Shown: one piece after another, positions 10,143 through 19,015 of the stretch | Layout of the letters: the number at the start of each line of letters is the position of its first letter | How positions within the stretch are numbered: position 1 is the stretch's first letter | From: an uncultured Cryomorphaceae bacterium | GTDB taxonomy: Bacteria > Bacteroidota > Bacteroidia > Flavobacteriales > Schleiferiaceae | NCBI GenBank assembly: GCA_937120475.1 | Contig: CAKZJV010000007.1 | Location: 698,068 to 762,067 of the forward strand | Reading direction: 5' to 3' | DNA length: 64,000 nt | Notes under the pieces: generated by a model | What the model saw: the letters and a program-made list of their open reading frames with translations, nothing else | Told to the model about the DNA's origin: nothing | Database searches by the model: none | Made by a program: the position numbers and the translations under genes

Positions 10143-11903
10143 CTAAAAACGCTTCCTTTTACCCTTATTGCGGTCAGGCCCTTTGAATTTAGATTTGCGT
10201 TTTTTACCCATTCCTTTTTGTCCACGCCCAGAATTTTGAGCATCGTCATTACGGTTAACCCGTACCGACCTGCCGTCCAGTTCAATATTACGGATAGAAT
10301 CAGCTTTAGAAGCTGCATCGGCTTCCACGTCAAAATAGGAATGCATCCTTTGCAGCGTAATACGCCCGATATCCTTACTGGTTAAACCGGAATTATCGCA
10401 TATAAAGCGTAGGAGTTTCCCTTTGTTGAATTGATCCATGAGGCCCACCCCGATAAAAAAGCGTACCATGTTTTCATCGCCATCCCTGCGCGAATTTTGC
10501 TTGCGGCCACCTTTGTCTTCTTCAAACTCCTGGTTCACAATCTTAACCGGCTCGTCCTTGATCTGGCTCAGTTCACGGGCCACCAGTTTTTCAATCAGCT
10601 CCTCGCGTGAAAACTGGCTAAGATGGGTATAAGCCTGGTTTACCGCCTCTTTAGGCATTTTAAAATCAGGCTCATAGGTAGCCAGGCTATTCGCCCAGCG
10701 GGAAATACGGTTGGCACTTACCTCCTCCATAGTGGGGATGTGTGCCTTGCTAAAGTTGATACCCAGCTTATTTTCCAGTAAGCTGATCTTTCTCCGGTCG
10801 GCTTTGGTAATCAGCGATAAGGATATACCGGTTTGCCCGGCCCTGGCCGTACGTCCGCTGCGGTGCGTATAGTACTCCGCATCATTAGGCAAGGCGTAAT
10901 GGATAACGTGGGTAAGGTTGTTTACATCAATACCGCGTGCAGCTACATCGGTAGCTACCAATACACGTAACATACGTGAACGGAAACGCTTCATTACCGC
11001 ATCACGTTGCGCCTGCGAAAGGTCACCGTGCAGGGGCTCGGCAGAGTATCCGCTTTCCATCAGGGTTTCAGCCAGGCTTTGCGTATCGCGCTTGGTACGG
11101 CAAAATATTACCCCGTACAAATCGGCATCGTAATCGAGAAAACGCTTGAGTACGGCCGGTTTTTCCGAGGCTTTAGTAATAATATACTGGTGATCGATGT
11201 TTTCATTTACGCGCTGGCTGGAATTAATACGTACTTCCTTAGGGTCGTGCATATAATCCTTTACCATTCTTCGGATTTCCGCAGGCATGGTAGCTGAAAA
11301 CAACCAGGTAATTTTCTGCTCAGGAGTGAAGGAGAGGATTTGATCAAGGGCCTCTTTAAAGCCCATGTTCAACATTTCATCGGCTTCGTCCAGCACCAGG
11401 TATCGCAATTGATCCAAACGCACAGCTCCCCGCTCGGCCAGGTCTATCAACCGACCGGGAGTAGCTACAATAATCTGCGCGCCACGCTTGAGCTGACTAA
11501 TTTGTCCTGAAATGCTGGCTCCACCAAAAACGCAAACGGTTTGCAGCTTGCCCAAATACTTGGAAAATGACTCCAGCTGTTCAGTAATTTGTTGAGCCAA
11601 CTCACGGGTAGGCGCCAATACCAAAGCCTGGGTGTTACGGTTTTCAAAGTCGATTAATTCCAGCAGTGGCAGTCCAAAGGCAGCCGTTTTACCGGTGCCG
11701 GTTTGGGCCAGGCCTATGTAGTCGTGCTGGTCTTCCAGCAGCAGGGGAATGGTTTGTTCTTGTATGGGGGTGGCTTTTTCAAACCCTATGGCATCCAGGG
11801 CTTTTAAAACGTTTTCGGAAAGGCCAAGGGCCTTAAAATCAGTCAATGTGTGGTACTTAAAATTAGGGCGCGAAGATACATCAACTTTTTGCTTCCTTTC
11901 CAT
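10143..11903 (-). CDS. deaD: DEAD-box ATP-dependent RNA helicase with DbpA-type RNA-binding domain
   Basis: 586 residues. Motifs in order: Q motif (ATPIQEQTIP), I AQTGTGKTA, Ia PTRELAQQ, II VLDEADEM, III SATMP, and VI HRSGRTARAG. After the helicase core (about 390 residues) comes a helical linker, a DbpA/CsdA-type RNA-binding domain (VRFFIGVGLMDQFNKGKLLRF to DGRSVRV) and a very basic tail rich in K, R and G. This is the DeaD/CsdA family, which unwinds structured RNA in ribosome assembly and cold adaptation. A perfect minus-strand -7 box TAACTTTG (11973-11980) predicts a UTR of about 65 nt, and that box overlaps the promoter of the divergent gene. Confidence 0.93.
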   Translation of the reverse strand: MERKQKVDVSSRPNFKYHTLTDFKALGLSENVLKALDAIGFEKATPIQEQTIPLLLEDQHDYIGLAQTGTGKTAAFGLPLLELIDFENRNTQALVLAPTRELAQQITEQLESFSKYLGKLQTVCVFGGASISGQISQLKRGAQIIVATPGRLIDLAERGAVRLDQLRYLVLDEADEMLNMGFKEALDQILSFTPEQKITWLFSATMPAEIRRMVKDYMHDPKEVRINSSQRVNENIDHQYIITKASEKPAVLKRFLDYDADLYGVIFCRTKRDTQSLAETLMESGYSAEPLHGDLSQAQRDAVMKRFRSRMLRVLVATDVAARGIDVNNLTHVIHYALPNDAEYYTHRSGRTARAGQTGISLSLITKADRRKISLLENKLGINFSKAHIPTMEEVSANRISRWANSLATYEPDFKMPKEAVNQAYTHLSQFSREELIEKLVARELSQIKDEPVKIVNQEFEEDKGGRKQNSRRDGDENMVRFFIGVGLMDQFNKGKLLRFICDNSGLTSKDIGRITLQRMHSYFDVEADAASKADSIRNIELDGRSVRVNRNDDAQNSGRGQKGMGKKRKSKFKGPDRNKGKRKRF

Positions 11904-11972
11904 TTAAGTGTTTGTTTTTCAGAAATAAAAATCAGTCGTTCCAAGTGCTTATTTATTGGGTCGTAATCCAAA

Positions 11973-11986
11973 CAAAGTTAGCTTTG
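11973..11986. promoter_or_regulatory. Back-to-back overlapping -7 boxes (divergent promoter)
   Basis: CAAAGTTAGCTTTG contains TAACTTTG on the minus strand (11973-11980, for deaD) and TAGCTTTG on the plus strand (11979-11986, for the EEP-family gene). Both are perfect TAnnTTTG boxes and they share the central TA, so polymerase can occupy only one at a time. Confidence 0.6.
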
Positions 11987-12027
11987 AAGCCTTTTAAGTT
12001 GGAATCGGTTCAATTCAAAATAGCTCG

Positions 12028-12999
12028 ATGGTATCTAAAATACTGATCTACGCTCTGGCCATTTTTATGGTTATTGCCGTGATATTACCACTAATCCGTA
12101 AAGATCACTGGACCTTTCGGGTGTTTGAATTTCCGAGGGTTCAAAAGCTGACCCTTACCGTCCTTACGCTGGTGCTGGCTTATTTCTTCCTGCCACACAC
12201 GCTTATTCATTACCTCACTATGGGAATTCTGGTGCTTATTATTATCCACCTGGTGTACCTGATACTTCCCTTTACCATATTGGCCTCCAAATCGGTAAAG
12301 GGTATCTCCCGTAAAAAAGCCAAGGATCCCTTTAAATTATTAATATCCAATGTATATCAGCCGAACTCCGACTACTCAAAACTAGTAAGCCGTATTAAAC
12401 GGCACGAGCCCGACCTGGTATTTCTGGTGGAAACCGATGACGCCTGGAAGAAAGGCATCCGCGAGATAGAATCGCTCTATCCCTACACTATTTTCCACCC
12501 TATGGATAATACCTACGGGCTGTTGTTGTACTCTAAATTAGAGCTGGTTGAACATCAGATTCGCTACCTGGTGGAGGAAGATATTCCTAGCATAAAGGCA
12601 AAAGTGAAATCACCGGCCGGAGGTGAAATCCTCTTTTTCGGCCTGCACCCTGAACCTCCTTTCCCTACCGAAAACCCCTATTCTACCGACAGGGATACGG
12701 AGCTGTTACTGGTGGCCCGTGAATGCGAGCTGGAAAAGCAACCTACTTTGGTAATCGGTGATATGAACGATGTAGCGTGGAGTTATACTACTGAACGTTT
12801 TCTCAATATATCCGGACTGCTCGACCTGCGGAAAGGAAGGGGTATTTTTCCCACCTTCCACGCTAAAAACATACTGATGCGCTGGCCCCTGGATCATATT
12901 TTTTGTTCACCTCATTTTAAATTGATTCGCATGAAGCGTTTAAAAAGAATCGGTTCAGACCACTTTCCGGTACTGGTGGAGCTTTCACTGGAGTGTTAA
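12028..12999 (+). CDS. Membrane-anchored endonuclease/exonuclease/phosphatase (EEP) family protein
   Basis: 323 residues. The first ~95 hold three hydrophobic helices (ILIYALAIFMVIAVILPLI and two more). The rest is an EEP domain: LLISNVYQPN, LVFLVETDD, a VIGDMNDV metal/phosphate motif and a C-terminal GSDHFPVLVEL with the catalytic Asp-His. EEP proteins cleave phosphodiesters in DNA, RNA or phospholipids, and the membrane anchor is common in the YafD-like group. Its plus-strand -7 box is TAGCTTTG at 11979-11986. Its stop overlaps the convergent DUF1206 gene by 4 nt (TTAA). Confidence 0.85.
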   Translation: MVSKILIYALAIFMVIAVILPLIRKDHWTFRVFEFPRVQKLTLTVLTLVLAYFFLPHTLIHYLTMGILVLIIIHLVYLILPFTILASKSVKGISRKKAKDPFKLLISNVYQPNSDYSKLVSRIKRHEPDLVFLVETDDAWKKGIREIESLYPYTIFHPMDNTYGLLLYSKLELVEHQIRYLVEEDIPSIKAKVKSPAGGEILFFGLHPEPPFPTENPYSTDRDTELLLVARECELEKQPTLVIGDMNDVAWSYTTERFLNISGLLDLRKGRGIFPTFHAKNILMRWPLDHIFCSPHFKLIRMKRLKRIGSDHFPVLVELSLEC

Positions 13000-13814
13000 T
13001 TTCTGGGTTTGTCTTTTTGCCAACGGTAAAAAGAAGCCGCAAAAAAATAAATACCATAACACATGGTACCTGTGGCTATGGCCACTAGTAAAACCACACC
13101 GTAGGATTGGCTCTTTAAAAAGTCGAACATGCTGGGTCCTCCGCGTGCCATAGATGGATCGGACTTATACAGGGCAGCCGCAAACAAAAAGGAGATGATT
13201 AGAAGGGCCAGGCCATACATCACATATCCTAAAAAGCCGGTTATCCGGGCAAACCTGGGGCTGTTATCAAAAAAGCGCTTACCCGTGAGCATGAGGGTAT
13301 ATTTCCCTGAAAAGCCGAGGTAGAATAATGAAAAGGCATTCCCAAAAAAAGTTAGGGCTAAAAAGGTGATGAACCACTTGCCGTTGGCCTCATACATAAT
13401 GCTTTGCAAACTACCATCGGTACTGCCATAATCGAAAGTACCGCTGTAAAAACGGTACAACTGTACAGCCGCGTGGCTGCCCATGATCAGGTAAAAAACA
13501 AAAGGGCCAAACCAGGTTACCCGGATAAAATACCCGTGCAGATCTTTGGGATAACCCTCCGTATTAAATACCATTTGGAAAAACTTCCACAGTGAATAAC
13601 AAAAAAGGCCCAGCGTAAGCAAAATAACTACCACACGCCCCAGCCAACCCAGGTTGATGATGTATTTGAGAATGGCAAAAAGCCTCACCGGCTCATCACC
13701 CCGGCTAAAAACAGCCATTAATATAAGCACACCAAATATGAAGTAAACGATGCCTTTACTCACCAGTCCTGCCTGGGCAATGCGTTTTACCGATGTGGTA
13801 TAATTAGGAGTCAT
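12996..13814 (-). CDS. DUF1206 multi-pass membrane protein (copy 1)
   Basis: 272 residues with about six membrane helices arranged as internally repeated units, each starting with a pattern like A..GLVSKGIVYFIFGVL, then GYFIRVTWFGPFVFYL and ITGFLGYVMYGLALLI. This is the DUF1206 layout; its role is unknown. A second DUF1206 protein is encoded at 32032-32820. A -7-like box TCAATTTG on the minus strand (13825-13832) ends about 10 nt before the ATG. The stop overlaps the convergent EEP gene by 4 nt. Confidence 0.8.
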   Translation of the reverse strand: MTPNYTTSVKRIAQAGLVSKGIVYFIFGVLILMAVFSRGDEPVRLFAILKYIINLGWLGRVVVILLTLGLFCYSLWKFFQMVFNTEGYPKDLHGYFIRVTWFGPFVFYLIMGSHAAVQLYRFYSGTFDYGSTDGSLQSIMYEANGKWFITFLALTFFGNAFSLFYLGFSGKYTLMLTGKRFFDNSPRFARITGFLGYVMYGLALLIISFLFAAALYKSDPSMARGGPSMFDFLKSQSYGVVLLVAIATGTMCYGIYFFAASFYRWQKDKPRN

Positions 13815-13850
13815 AGAATTTTGCCAAATTGACCTTCAAAAAATGGCGAT

Positions 13851-14378
13851 ATGGATATCAGCGTTCAGCTAAAACGGTCACATTCCAGTAATAATGCAAA
13901 AGTAGTTGCAGAATACGTTTTACAACACTCCCGGCAGTTTAAAGTTTTGGTAGGGCTGTGTCTGGTAAATGATGAAGACCTCGCCAAAAGGGCGGCCTGG
14001 GCTTTAGGTATGGCCGGACAGCAAAAACCTGAATTATTGGAAGATTGCCTTGCAGATATTATTCCCGCCCTGCAGCAGCAGAGCCACCCGGCCATAAAGC
14101 GTAACTTTTACCGGGTTCTGCAGGAAATGGATATTCCGGAAGATTTTCAAGGTATCATTTTCGGACTTGCTCTTCAGGAAGTGGCCAACCCAGCTGCACC
14201 CGCTGCGATACGTGCTTTCGCCATGAGCACGGCTTTCCGAATTGTACAAAAACAACCGGTGCTGGCTCGCGAACTTGAACTTACCATTTCCGATAGCTGG
14301 GAAGGAGCCCCCAAGGCTTTTCACTCACGGGGCAGAAAGATCCTGAAATACCTGGATAAAGTAAGCTCAACTTCCTAA
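13851..14378 (+). CDS. HEAT-repeat-like helical protein
   Basis: 175 residues, predicted almost entirely alpha-helical, with repeated pairs such as LVGLCLVNDEDLAKRAAWALGM, IIPALQQQSHPAIKRNFYRVL and AIRAFAMSTAFRIV. The conserved alternation of leucine/alanine positions and RAAWAL suggests HEAT-like repeats used for protein binding. There is no signal peptide and no catalytic motif. Related short Bacteroidota proteins are sometimes carried under unrelated enzyme names. Its stop overlaps the convergent DCC-family gene by 4 nt (CTAA). Partner unknown. Confidence 0.6.
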   Translation: MDISVQLKRSHSSNNAKVVAEYVLQHSRQFKVLVGLCLVNDEDLAKRAAWALGMAGQQKPELLEDCLADIIPALQQQSHPAIKRNFYRVLQEMDIPEDFQGIIFGLALQEVANPAAPAAIRAFAMSTAFRIVQKQPVLARELELTISDSWEGAPKAFHSRGRKILKYLDKVSSTS

Positions 14379-14860
14379 ACCGGAAGCCCCACCAACGATA
14401 TATATATAAAGTACACCACTAGAGCCAGGTAAATTACCCAAAAGGGCTTGGTATTGTGAGGGTCAGAACCGAACAGGGCTTTGGTGAGCTTAAACAGCAT
14501 CGAGCGGTTTTGGGCTACCCGGTTGTAAAGCCAGTCACTCAACTTTTGAAACCAGCTTTTCGTTTCATACCAACGGTCGAGGAAAGCCCATTTACGGCCA
14601 TAAGTAAAAGTACGGTAAGCCGAACGGGGTCCTGAAAACACCTTACCGTCCGGTTCAATCAGCCGACTGGCTTGCCGGAAGTGTTTTTGATCGATATCCG
14701 GAAAATCCTTGTACACTTCCTGGTAAGGAACGTATTTTACCTTGGTACCGGTGATTTTTTGCCATCGGATGGTCCAGTAGCGGCAAAAGCCACACTCTCC
14801 ATCCCAAACCATCAAAACCCGGTCCGGAGGGTAGTTTGTTTTTTCAATCTTCTGAAACAT
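14375..14860 (-). CDS. DCC-family (DUF393) thiol-disulfide oxidoreductase-like protein
   Basis: 161 residues. The N-terminal motif VLMVWDGECGFCRYW holds the DxxCxxC signature of the DCC/DUF393 family (D20, C23, C26), a predicted thioredoxin-like fold. The middle is polar, and the C-terminus is a hydrophobic helix (FWVIYLALVVYFIYISLVG) that may anchor it in the inner membrane. The redox partner is unknown. It is convergent with the HEAT-like gene (4-nt stop overlap) and lies 46 nt downstream of the SDR-like gene on the same strand. Confidence 0.8.
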   Translation of the reverse strand: MFQKIEKTNYPPDRVLMVWDGECGFCRYWTIRWQKITGTKVKYVPYQEVYKDFPDIDQKHFRQASRLIEPDGKVFSGPRSAYRTFTYGRKWAFLDRWYETKSWFQKLSDWLYNRVAQNRSMLFKLTKALFGSDPHNTKPFWVIYLALVVYFIYISLVGLPV

Positions 14861-14906
14861 GCGGCTTCAAATATCCGAAGAAAGCGCAGCAAATCGGACG
14901 AATACT

Positions 14907-15551
14907 CTAAATGGCCTGCAAGGCATCATGCACCGGGGTGTTACCCTCCAGCAATTCGATCACTTTTTTATGAGTATTACGCATACCCAGCAAAGCCACA
15001 GCGGCAGTAGCCACATCATCACGGCTTATTTCACGATTGCCATAGTCCTCAATACTTTCAGAAGCATTAACACTGCCTTTACCAGCGTTATCGGTAAGTC
15101 GTCCTGGCCGTAGTATGGTATAATCCAGTTCACTCTGCACCAGGTATTGGTCGGCTTCTGATTTAGCCACAAAATAAGGACGCATACTGTCGGGGGCCTG
15201 CTCAGCATTATTGGCTCCCAAGGCACTGATCATTACAAAGCGCGAAGCACCGTGTTTTACAGACTCATCAATGCTTTTAAGGGCGCCCTGTAAATCCACA
15301 CTCATGGTTTTATCCTTTCCGGTATGCGCACCGCTACCGGCTGTAAAAATTACGGCATCGGGTTTTTCATTAAAAGCGGGGCTCAAGTCGCCTTCCAGGT
15401 CTGCTATAATAGCCTTACCCCCCAGTTTTTCCATCTCCTCTACCTGGGCTTCATTGCGCACCATAGCCAATACTTCATGATTTTCCTTGTGCAGTTTAGC
15501 GGTGATTTTTTTACCTATCTGGCCGTGTGACCCTATTACCAATACTTTCAT
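14907..15551 (-). CDS. NAD(P)-binding SDR / NmrA-like oxidoreductase
   Basis: 214 residues from ATG 15551. It opens with the Rossmann motif VLVIGSHGQIGKKI and keeps VIFTAGSGAH, a VMISALGAN segment and YxxxK-like YFVAKSEADQYL, followed by YTILRPGRLTDNAGKG. This is the atypical SDR / NAD(P)H-binding family (YwnB/HSCARG type), used as reductases or redox sensors. The in-frame TTG at 15557 is two codons longer; ATG 15551 fits the usual MKVLVIG start. It is in line with the DCC gene downstream. Confidence 0.85.
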   Translation of the reverse strand: MKVLVIGSHGQIGKKITAKLHKENHEVLAMVRNEAQVEEMEKLGGKAIIADLEGDLSPAFNEKPDAVIFTAGSGAHTGKDKTMSVDLQGALKSIDESVKHGASRFVMISALGANNAEQAPDSMRPYFVAKSEADQYLVQSELDYTILRPGRLTDNAGKGSVNASESIEDYGNREISRDDVATAAVALLGMRNTHKKVIELLEGNTPVHDALQAI

Positions 15552-15574
15552 TTTCAATCTGTTTTTTTGAATTC

Positions 15575-15601
15575 ATAAAAAAGCCATGCTGGGCATGGCT
15601 T
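15575..15601 (-). terminator. Intrinsic terminator of the acidic lipoprotein gene
   Basis: On the minus strand AAGCCATGC / GCATGGCTT form a 9-bp stem with a 3-nt loop followed by a T run, 26 nt after the lipoprotein stop. Confidence 0.8.
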
Positions 15602-15626
15602 AATTTTTTTTGAACATTAAACTCTT

Positions 15627-15866
15627 TTATTTTCCGTCAAGGTCAATTTCTCCCTCAACATCTCCGGAAACGTTACCATCCTCATCGGTGTTTACATCGA
15701 ATCCGATAGAGCTTCCCTCATCTTCATCACTGTCGGTAGCTGGTGCCGGATCATTATCTTCAATAATTACGGTATCAGACCCGTCATCGCTGGACTCACC
15801 GGAGTTGCACGCTGTAAATGCAAAACCTGCAATCAGGGCGGCAAATAAAAATTTGATAGACTTCAT
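15627..15866 (-). CDS. Small highly acidic lipoprotein
   Basis: 79 residues. A signal peptide with lipobox (AFTAC, Cys at residue 20) gives a mature peptide of about 60 residues that is mostly D, E, S and G, with very few positive charges (EDNDPAPATDSDEDEGS, then NTDEDGNVSGDVEGEIDLDG). The repeated D-x-D-x-D-G spacing suggests it could bind calcium or another cation. No family recognised. It has its own terminator at 15575-15601 and is probably monocistronic. Confidence 0.75.
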   Translation of the reverse strand: MKSIKFLFAALIAGFAFTACNSGESSDDGSDTVIIEDNDPAPATDSDEDEGSSIGFDVNTDEDGNVSGDVEGEIDLDGK

Positions 15867-16020
15867 TGTGTTATTTGTTTATGGTTATAATATTTAAAAA
15901 CCGCTACGCTAAAAAAAGGTTCATACCCACTAACCTACACGATCGAAGAGCCACGGGGACCTTGTTTTTAAACCGGCCTTTCACTTTGAACCACTGCCCA
16001 CCACTACGGTTAATAATGGC

Positions 16021-16614
16021 ATGAGTTTGATCCGTTTTCACAACGTTAGTGATACCCGCATTAAAAAAATTTTCCTGGAAGTACTGCAAAACTACCCTAC
16101 GCTCCAAAACAAGCGCATAGATCTGGTGCAGCGCAAGCTCAAAAAAACAACCATGCGCGCCCAACCGGTACTCTATACCCTCTTAGGTCCTAAAAAAAAA
16201 TGGCGTTATAAGGTGGAAATGAATAACCGTATCACCCTGCCGAGCCATGTAAAATTGGAAACCCTGGATGACGATGTGCTTTTCGGGTGGCTGGCTCACG
16301 AAATGGGGCATCTTATGGATTATCAACGCCACGGCTTTTGGGGGATGATCAAGTTCGGGATACTTTACCTCATTTCATCCAATTATCGCATGGGTGCTGA
16401 ACGCAGGGCAGATTTGTTTGCCATTGAATATGGAATGGCTGAAAAAATACTGGCCACCAAGGAGTACATATTGGATAAATCATCCCTTCCGGACCATTAT
16501 AAAAGCCGTATCCGTAAGTACTATATGTCGGCCGATGAAGTATTAGCTACCGTGGAAGGCGAAGAAAAAGAAGAACTTCAAATGGACAAGGTCAATATTT
16601 TTGACCCCAGCTAA
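16021..16614 (+). CDS. Zincin-type metalloprotease (HEMGH) of unknown role
   Basis: 197 residues. The zinc-binding motif HEMGH is at residues 93-97 in GWLAHEMGHLMDYQ, and a downstream ERRADLFAIEYG (E127xxAD) supplies the likely third ligand, as in M48-type gluzincins. A hydrophobic stretch GMIKFGILYLISS between them may associate with the membrane. There is no signal peptide. It is shorter than HtpX or Ste24 and I cannot assign a subfamily. It overlaps the stop of the convergent HMG-CoA lyase gene by 4 nt (CTAA). Confidence 0.75.
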   Translation: MSLIRFHNVSDTRIKKIFLEVLQNYPTLQNKRIDLVQRKLKKTTMRAQPVLYTLLGPKKKWRYKVEMNNRITLPSHVKLETLDDDVLFGWLAHEMGHLMDYQRHGFWGMIKFGILYLISSNYRMGAERRADLFAIEYGMAEKILATKEYILDKSSLPDHYKSRIRKYYMSADEVLATVEGEEKEELQMDKVNIFDPS

Positions 16615-17483
16615 GCGGGAAAGGTTTGCAAGGCCTTGTTGTAGGCACTTTCAAAAGCCAGGGTATTGATACCGTGATCGGTCCTGAGCTCCTGCACAAA
16701 ACTCACCAGCTTTTCCGTAGGCATATTGCCCACCAACTCATCCTCCGTCATCGGGCAGCCTCCGTAACCCTTTATGGCACCATCAAACCTGCGGCAGCCA
16801 CTTTCGTAAGCGGACTCTACCTTCTCGCGCCAATTAAACGGTGCCGTATGCAAATGAGCTCCAAACTCCACATCCGGAAAAGCGGGAATAAGATTGGAGA
16901 ACAGGTAGTTTATACTCTCGGGATTGGCGGTACCAATGGTATCGGAAAGGGAAAGTATTTTCACGCCCTTATCCACCAATTTCTCGGCCCACCGTTCCAC
17001 CACGTTTACATCCCAAGGCTCCCGGTACGGATTTCCAAAACCCATGGAAATGTACACTACCAGTTGCTTGTTCTTGCGGTCGCAGATGTCCAGGATATCG
17101 TCCAGAATGCCTAATGACTCCTCTATGGTATGGTTGGTATTGCGCTTTTGAAAAATTTCGGATATCGAAAAGGGGTAACCCAGGTAGGTGATTTCATCAA
17201 AACCCGATGCCTCCTTGGCACCCCGGGTATTGGCCACTATGGAAAGTAATTTGGATTTGGTTTTACTCAGGTCCAAACCCCGGACTACGGTAGCGGTATC
17301 ACGGAGCTGGGGAATGGCTTTGGGCGATACAAACGAACCGAAATCAATGGTGTCGAAACCTACTTTCAAAAGTGCATTGATGTAATCAATTTTTTGAGCG
17401 GTAGGAATATATTCCTTGATGCCCTGCATGGCATCACGAGGACATTCAATAAGTTTTATGGCTTTGGGGGAGCTCAAATTCAC
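16611..17483 (-). CDS. Hydroxymethylglutaryl-CoA lyase
   Basis: 290 residues, a DRE-TIM metallolyase barrel. Hallmarks: IKLIECPRDAMQGI near the start (catalytic Arg and metal Asp), SFVSPKAIPQ, a metal-binding HLH (GAHLHTA) and the C-terminal GGCPMTEDELVGNMPTE loop with the catalytic cysteine. It cleaves HMG-CoA to acetoacetate and acetyl-CoA in leucine and ketone-body catabolism. The start is GTG at 17483, since an in-frame TAA lies two codons upstream. The family is typically about 300 residues, so it is complete. It follows pepD on the same strand. Confidence 0.88.
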   Translation of the reverse strand: MNLSSPKAIKLIECPRDAMQGIKEYIPTAQKIDYINALLKVGFDTIDFGSFVSPKAIPQLRDTATVVRGLDLSKTKSKLLSIVANTRGAKEASGFDEITYLGYPFSISEIFQKRNTNHTIEESLGILDDILDICDRKNKQLVVYISMGFGNPYREPWDVNVVERWAEKLVDKGVKILSLSDTIGTANPESINYLFSNLIPAFPDVEFGAHLHTAPFNWREKVESAYESGCRRFDGAIKGYGGCPMTEDELVGNMPTEKLVSFVQELRTDHGINTLAFESAYNKALQTFPA

Positions 17484-17523
17484 AGATTATTTAAAAGCTG
17501 AATGTAAGGAGTTTCTATTAATT

Positions 17524-18990
17524 TCAAACTCTTTCGGGAATACGCTTTAACGCCTCCTTCAGATATCGCCAGAACTTTTGTACCGAAGGGATACTCACCT
17601 TTTCATCCGGTGAATGCGGATGGCGGATAGTGGGCCCGAAACTGATCATTTCCAGGTTGGGATACGGCTTAGCCAAAAGGCCGCACTCCAAACCGGCATG
17701 GCAGGCAATAACCCTTGGCTCTTCTTCAAAAAGCTCCAGGTAAAGATTCTTCATAATACCCAACATCGGGGCATTGGGGTCCAATTTCCAACCGGGATAA
17801 GAACCATTCATATCTACGGTAGCACCGATCAGTAAAAAGGGGGCGGCTACGGAACGTGCCATATCCATTTTTCCGGATTCACGATCACTACGCGTAAGGC
17901 ATTTAAATTCCGCCTTACCCGCCTCCACGCCTACCCGGGCCAGGTTGTTGGAGGTTTCCACCAGGTTATCTACATCCGGGCTCATCCGCTTAATACCATC
18001 ATGGCAGGCCTGCACAGCATTCAGTATTTGCACCTGGGCCTCGGAGGTCATAACCTCCCGTGGAATATCATGAGAATGATAGGAAATATTCAAACCAGGG
18101 TCGGTAGTGGCAAATTCAGACTTCAGGCTGGCTGTTTCATAATCCAGGTACTCCTTGGCATCTTCCACCTTATCTTCGGGTACGGCCACAATAGCCGTGG
18201 ATTCACGCGGAATCGCATTGCGCAGCCCTCCTCCGTTTATGGATTGAATACGGATACCGGCAGTACCTTGTAAGCCTAAAAGGATACGGTTCATGATTTT
18301 ATTGGCATTGCCACGCCCGAAAATGATATCCATACCGGAATGCCCGCCAAAAAGCCCACGCACCTTGATTTCCATACCTTTATGGCCATTCGCCAGGGTT
18401 TCCTGCTGGTAGTCCCATTCTATATTCAGGTCAATGCCTCCGGCACAGCCCACGCTGAGCTCATCATCATCCTCAGTATCGAGGTTCATGAGTATTTCAC
18501 CCTTCAAAAGGCCGGGTTGTAAATTGTGGGCACCGGTCATTCCAGATTCCTCATCAATAGTAAAAAGGGCCTCCAGTTCCGGGTGCGCAATGTCTTTGGA
18601 TTGCAATACCGTCATAATAGCAGCTACGCCCATGCCATTATCCGCTCCCAGGGTAGTGCCCCTGGCTTTTACCCAATCACCGTCTATATACGATTCTATC
18701 CCCTGAGTATCGAAATCGAATTCCTTATCAGAGTTTTTTTGATGTACCATATCCAGGTGGGCCTGCATAACAACCGGTCTGCGGTTTTCCATACCGGCCG
18801 TAGCAGGCTTACGGATGATCACATTGCCCACCTTATCCACGGTGTAATCCAGGTTCAGGCCCTGGGCAAAATTTTCTATAAAGGCAATTACCTTTTCCTC
18901 TTTTTTGGAGGGACGGGGTACTGAATTGAGGTCTTCAAAATTATTCCAAAGGGCTTGTGGGTCGAGTTGACGTACCTGACTGGTGCTCAT
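17524..18990 (-). CDS. pepD: Aminoacyl-histidine dipeptidase (M20C)
   Basis: 488 residues, the full length of cytosolic PepD. Zinc-site motifs of the M20 fold are seen: VVMQAHLDMVHQ, TLGADNGMGVAA, FTIDEESGMTGA and a C-terminal SFGPTIRHPHSPDE. It hydrolyses Xaa-His and other dipeptides. N-terminal LDPQALWNNFEDLNSVPRPS is typical of the family. ATG at 18990. It is followed by the HMG-CoA lyase gene 40 nt on, compatible with a peptide/amino-acid catabolic unit. Confidence 0.93.
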   Translation of the reverse strand: MSTSQVRQLDPQALWNNFEDLNSVPRPSKKEEKVIAFIENFAQGLNLDYTVDKVGNVIIRKPATAGMENRRPVVMQAHLDMVHQKNSDKEFDFDTQGIESYIDGDWVKARGTTLGADNGMGVAAIMTVLQSKDIAHPELEALFTIDEESGMTGAHNLQPGLLKGEILMNLDTEDDDELSVGCAGGIDLNIEWDYQQETLANGHKGMEIKVRGLFGGHSGMDIIFGRGNANKIMNRILLGLQGTAGIRIQSINGGGLRNAIPRESTAIVAVPEDKVEDAKEYLDYETASLKSEFATTDPGLNISYHSHDIPREVMTSEAQVQILNAVQACHDGIKRMSPDVDNLVETSNNLARVGVEAGKAEFKCLTRSDRESGKMDMARSVAAPFLLIGATVDMNGSYPGWKLDPNAPMLGIMKNLYLELFEEEPRVIACHAGLECGLLAKPYPNLEMISFGPTIRHPHSPDEKVSIPSVQKFWRYLKEALKRIPERV

Positions 18991-19015
18991 TAGCTATTAA
19001 AGGGGTTTAATTTTT

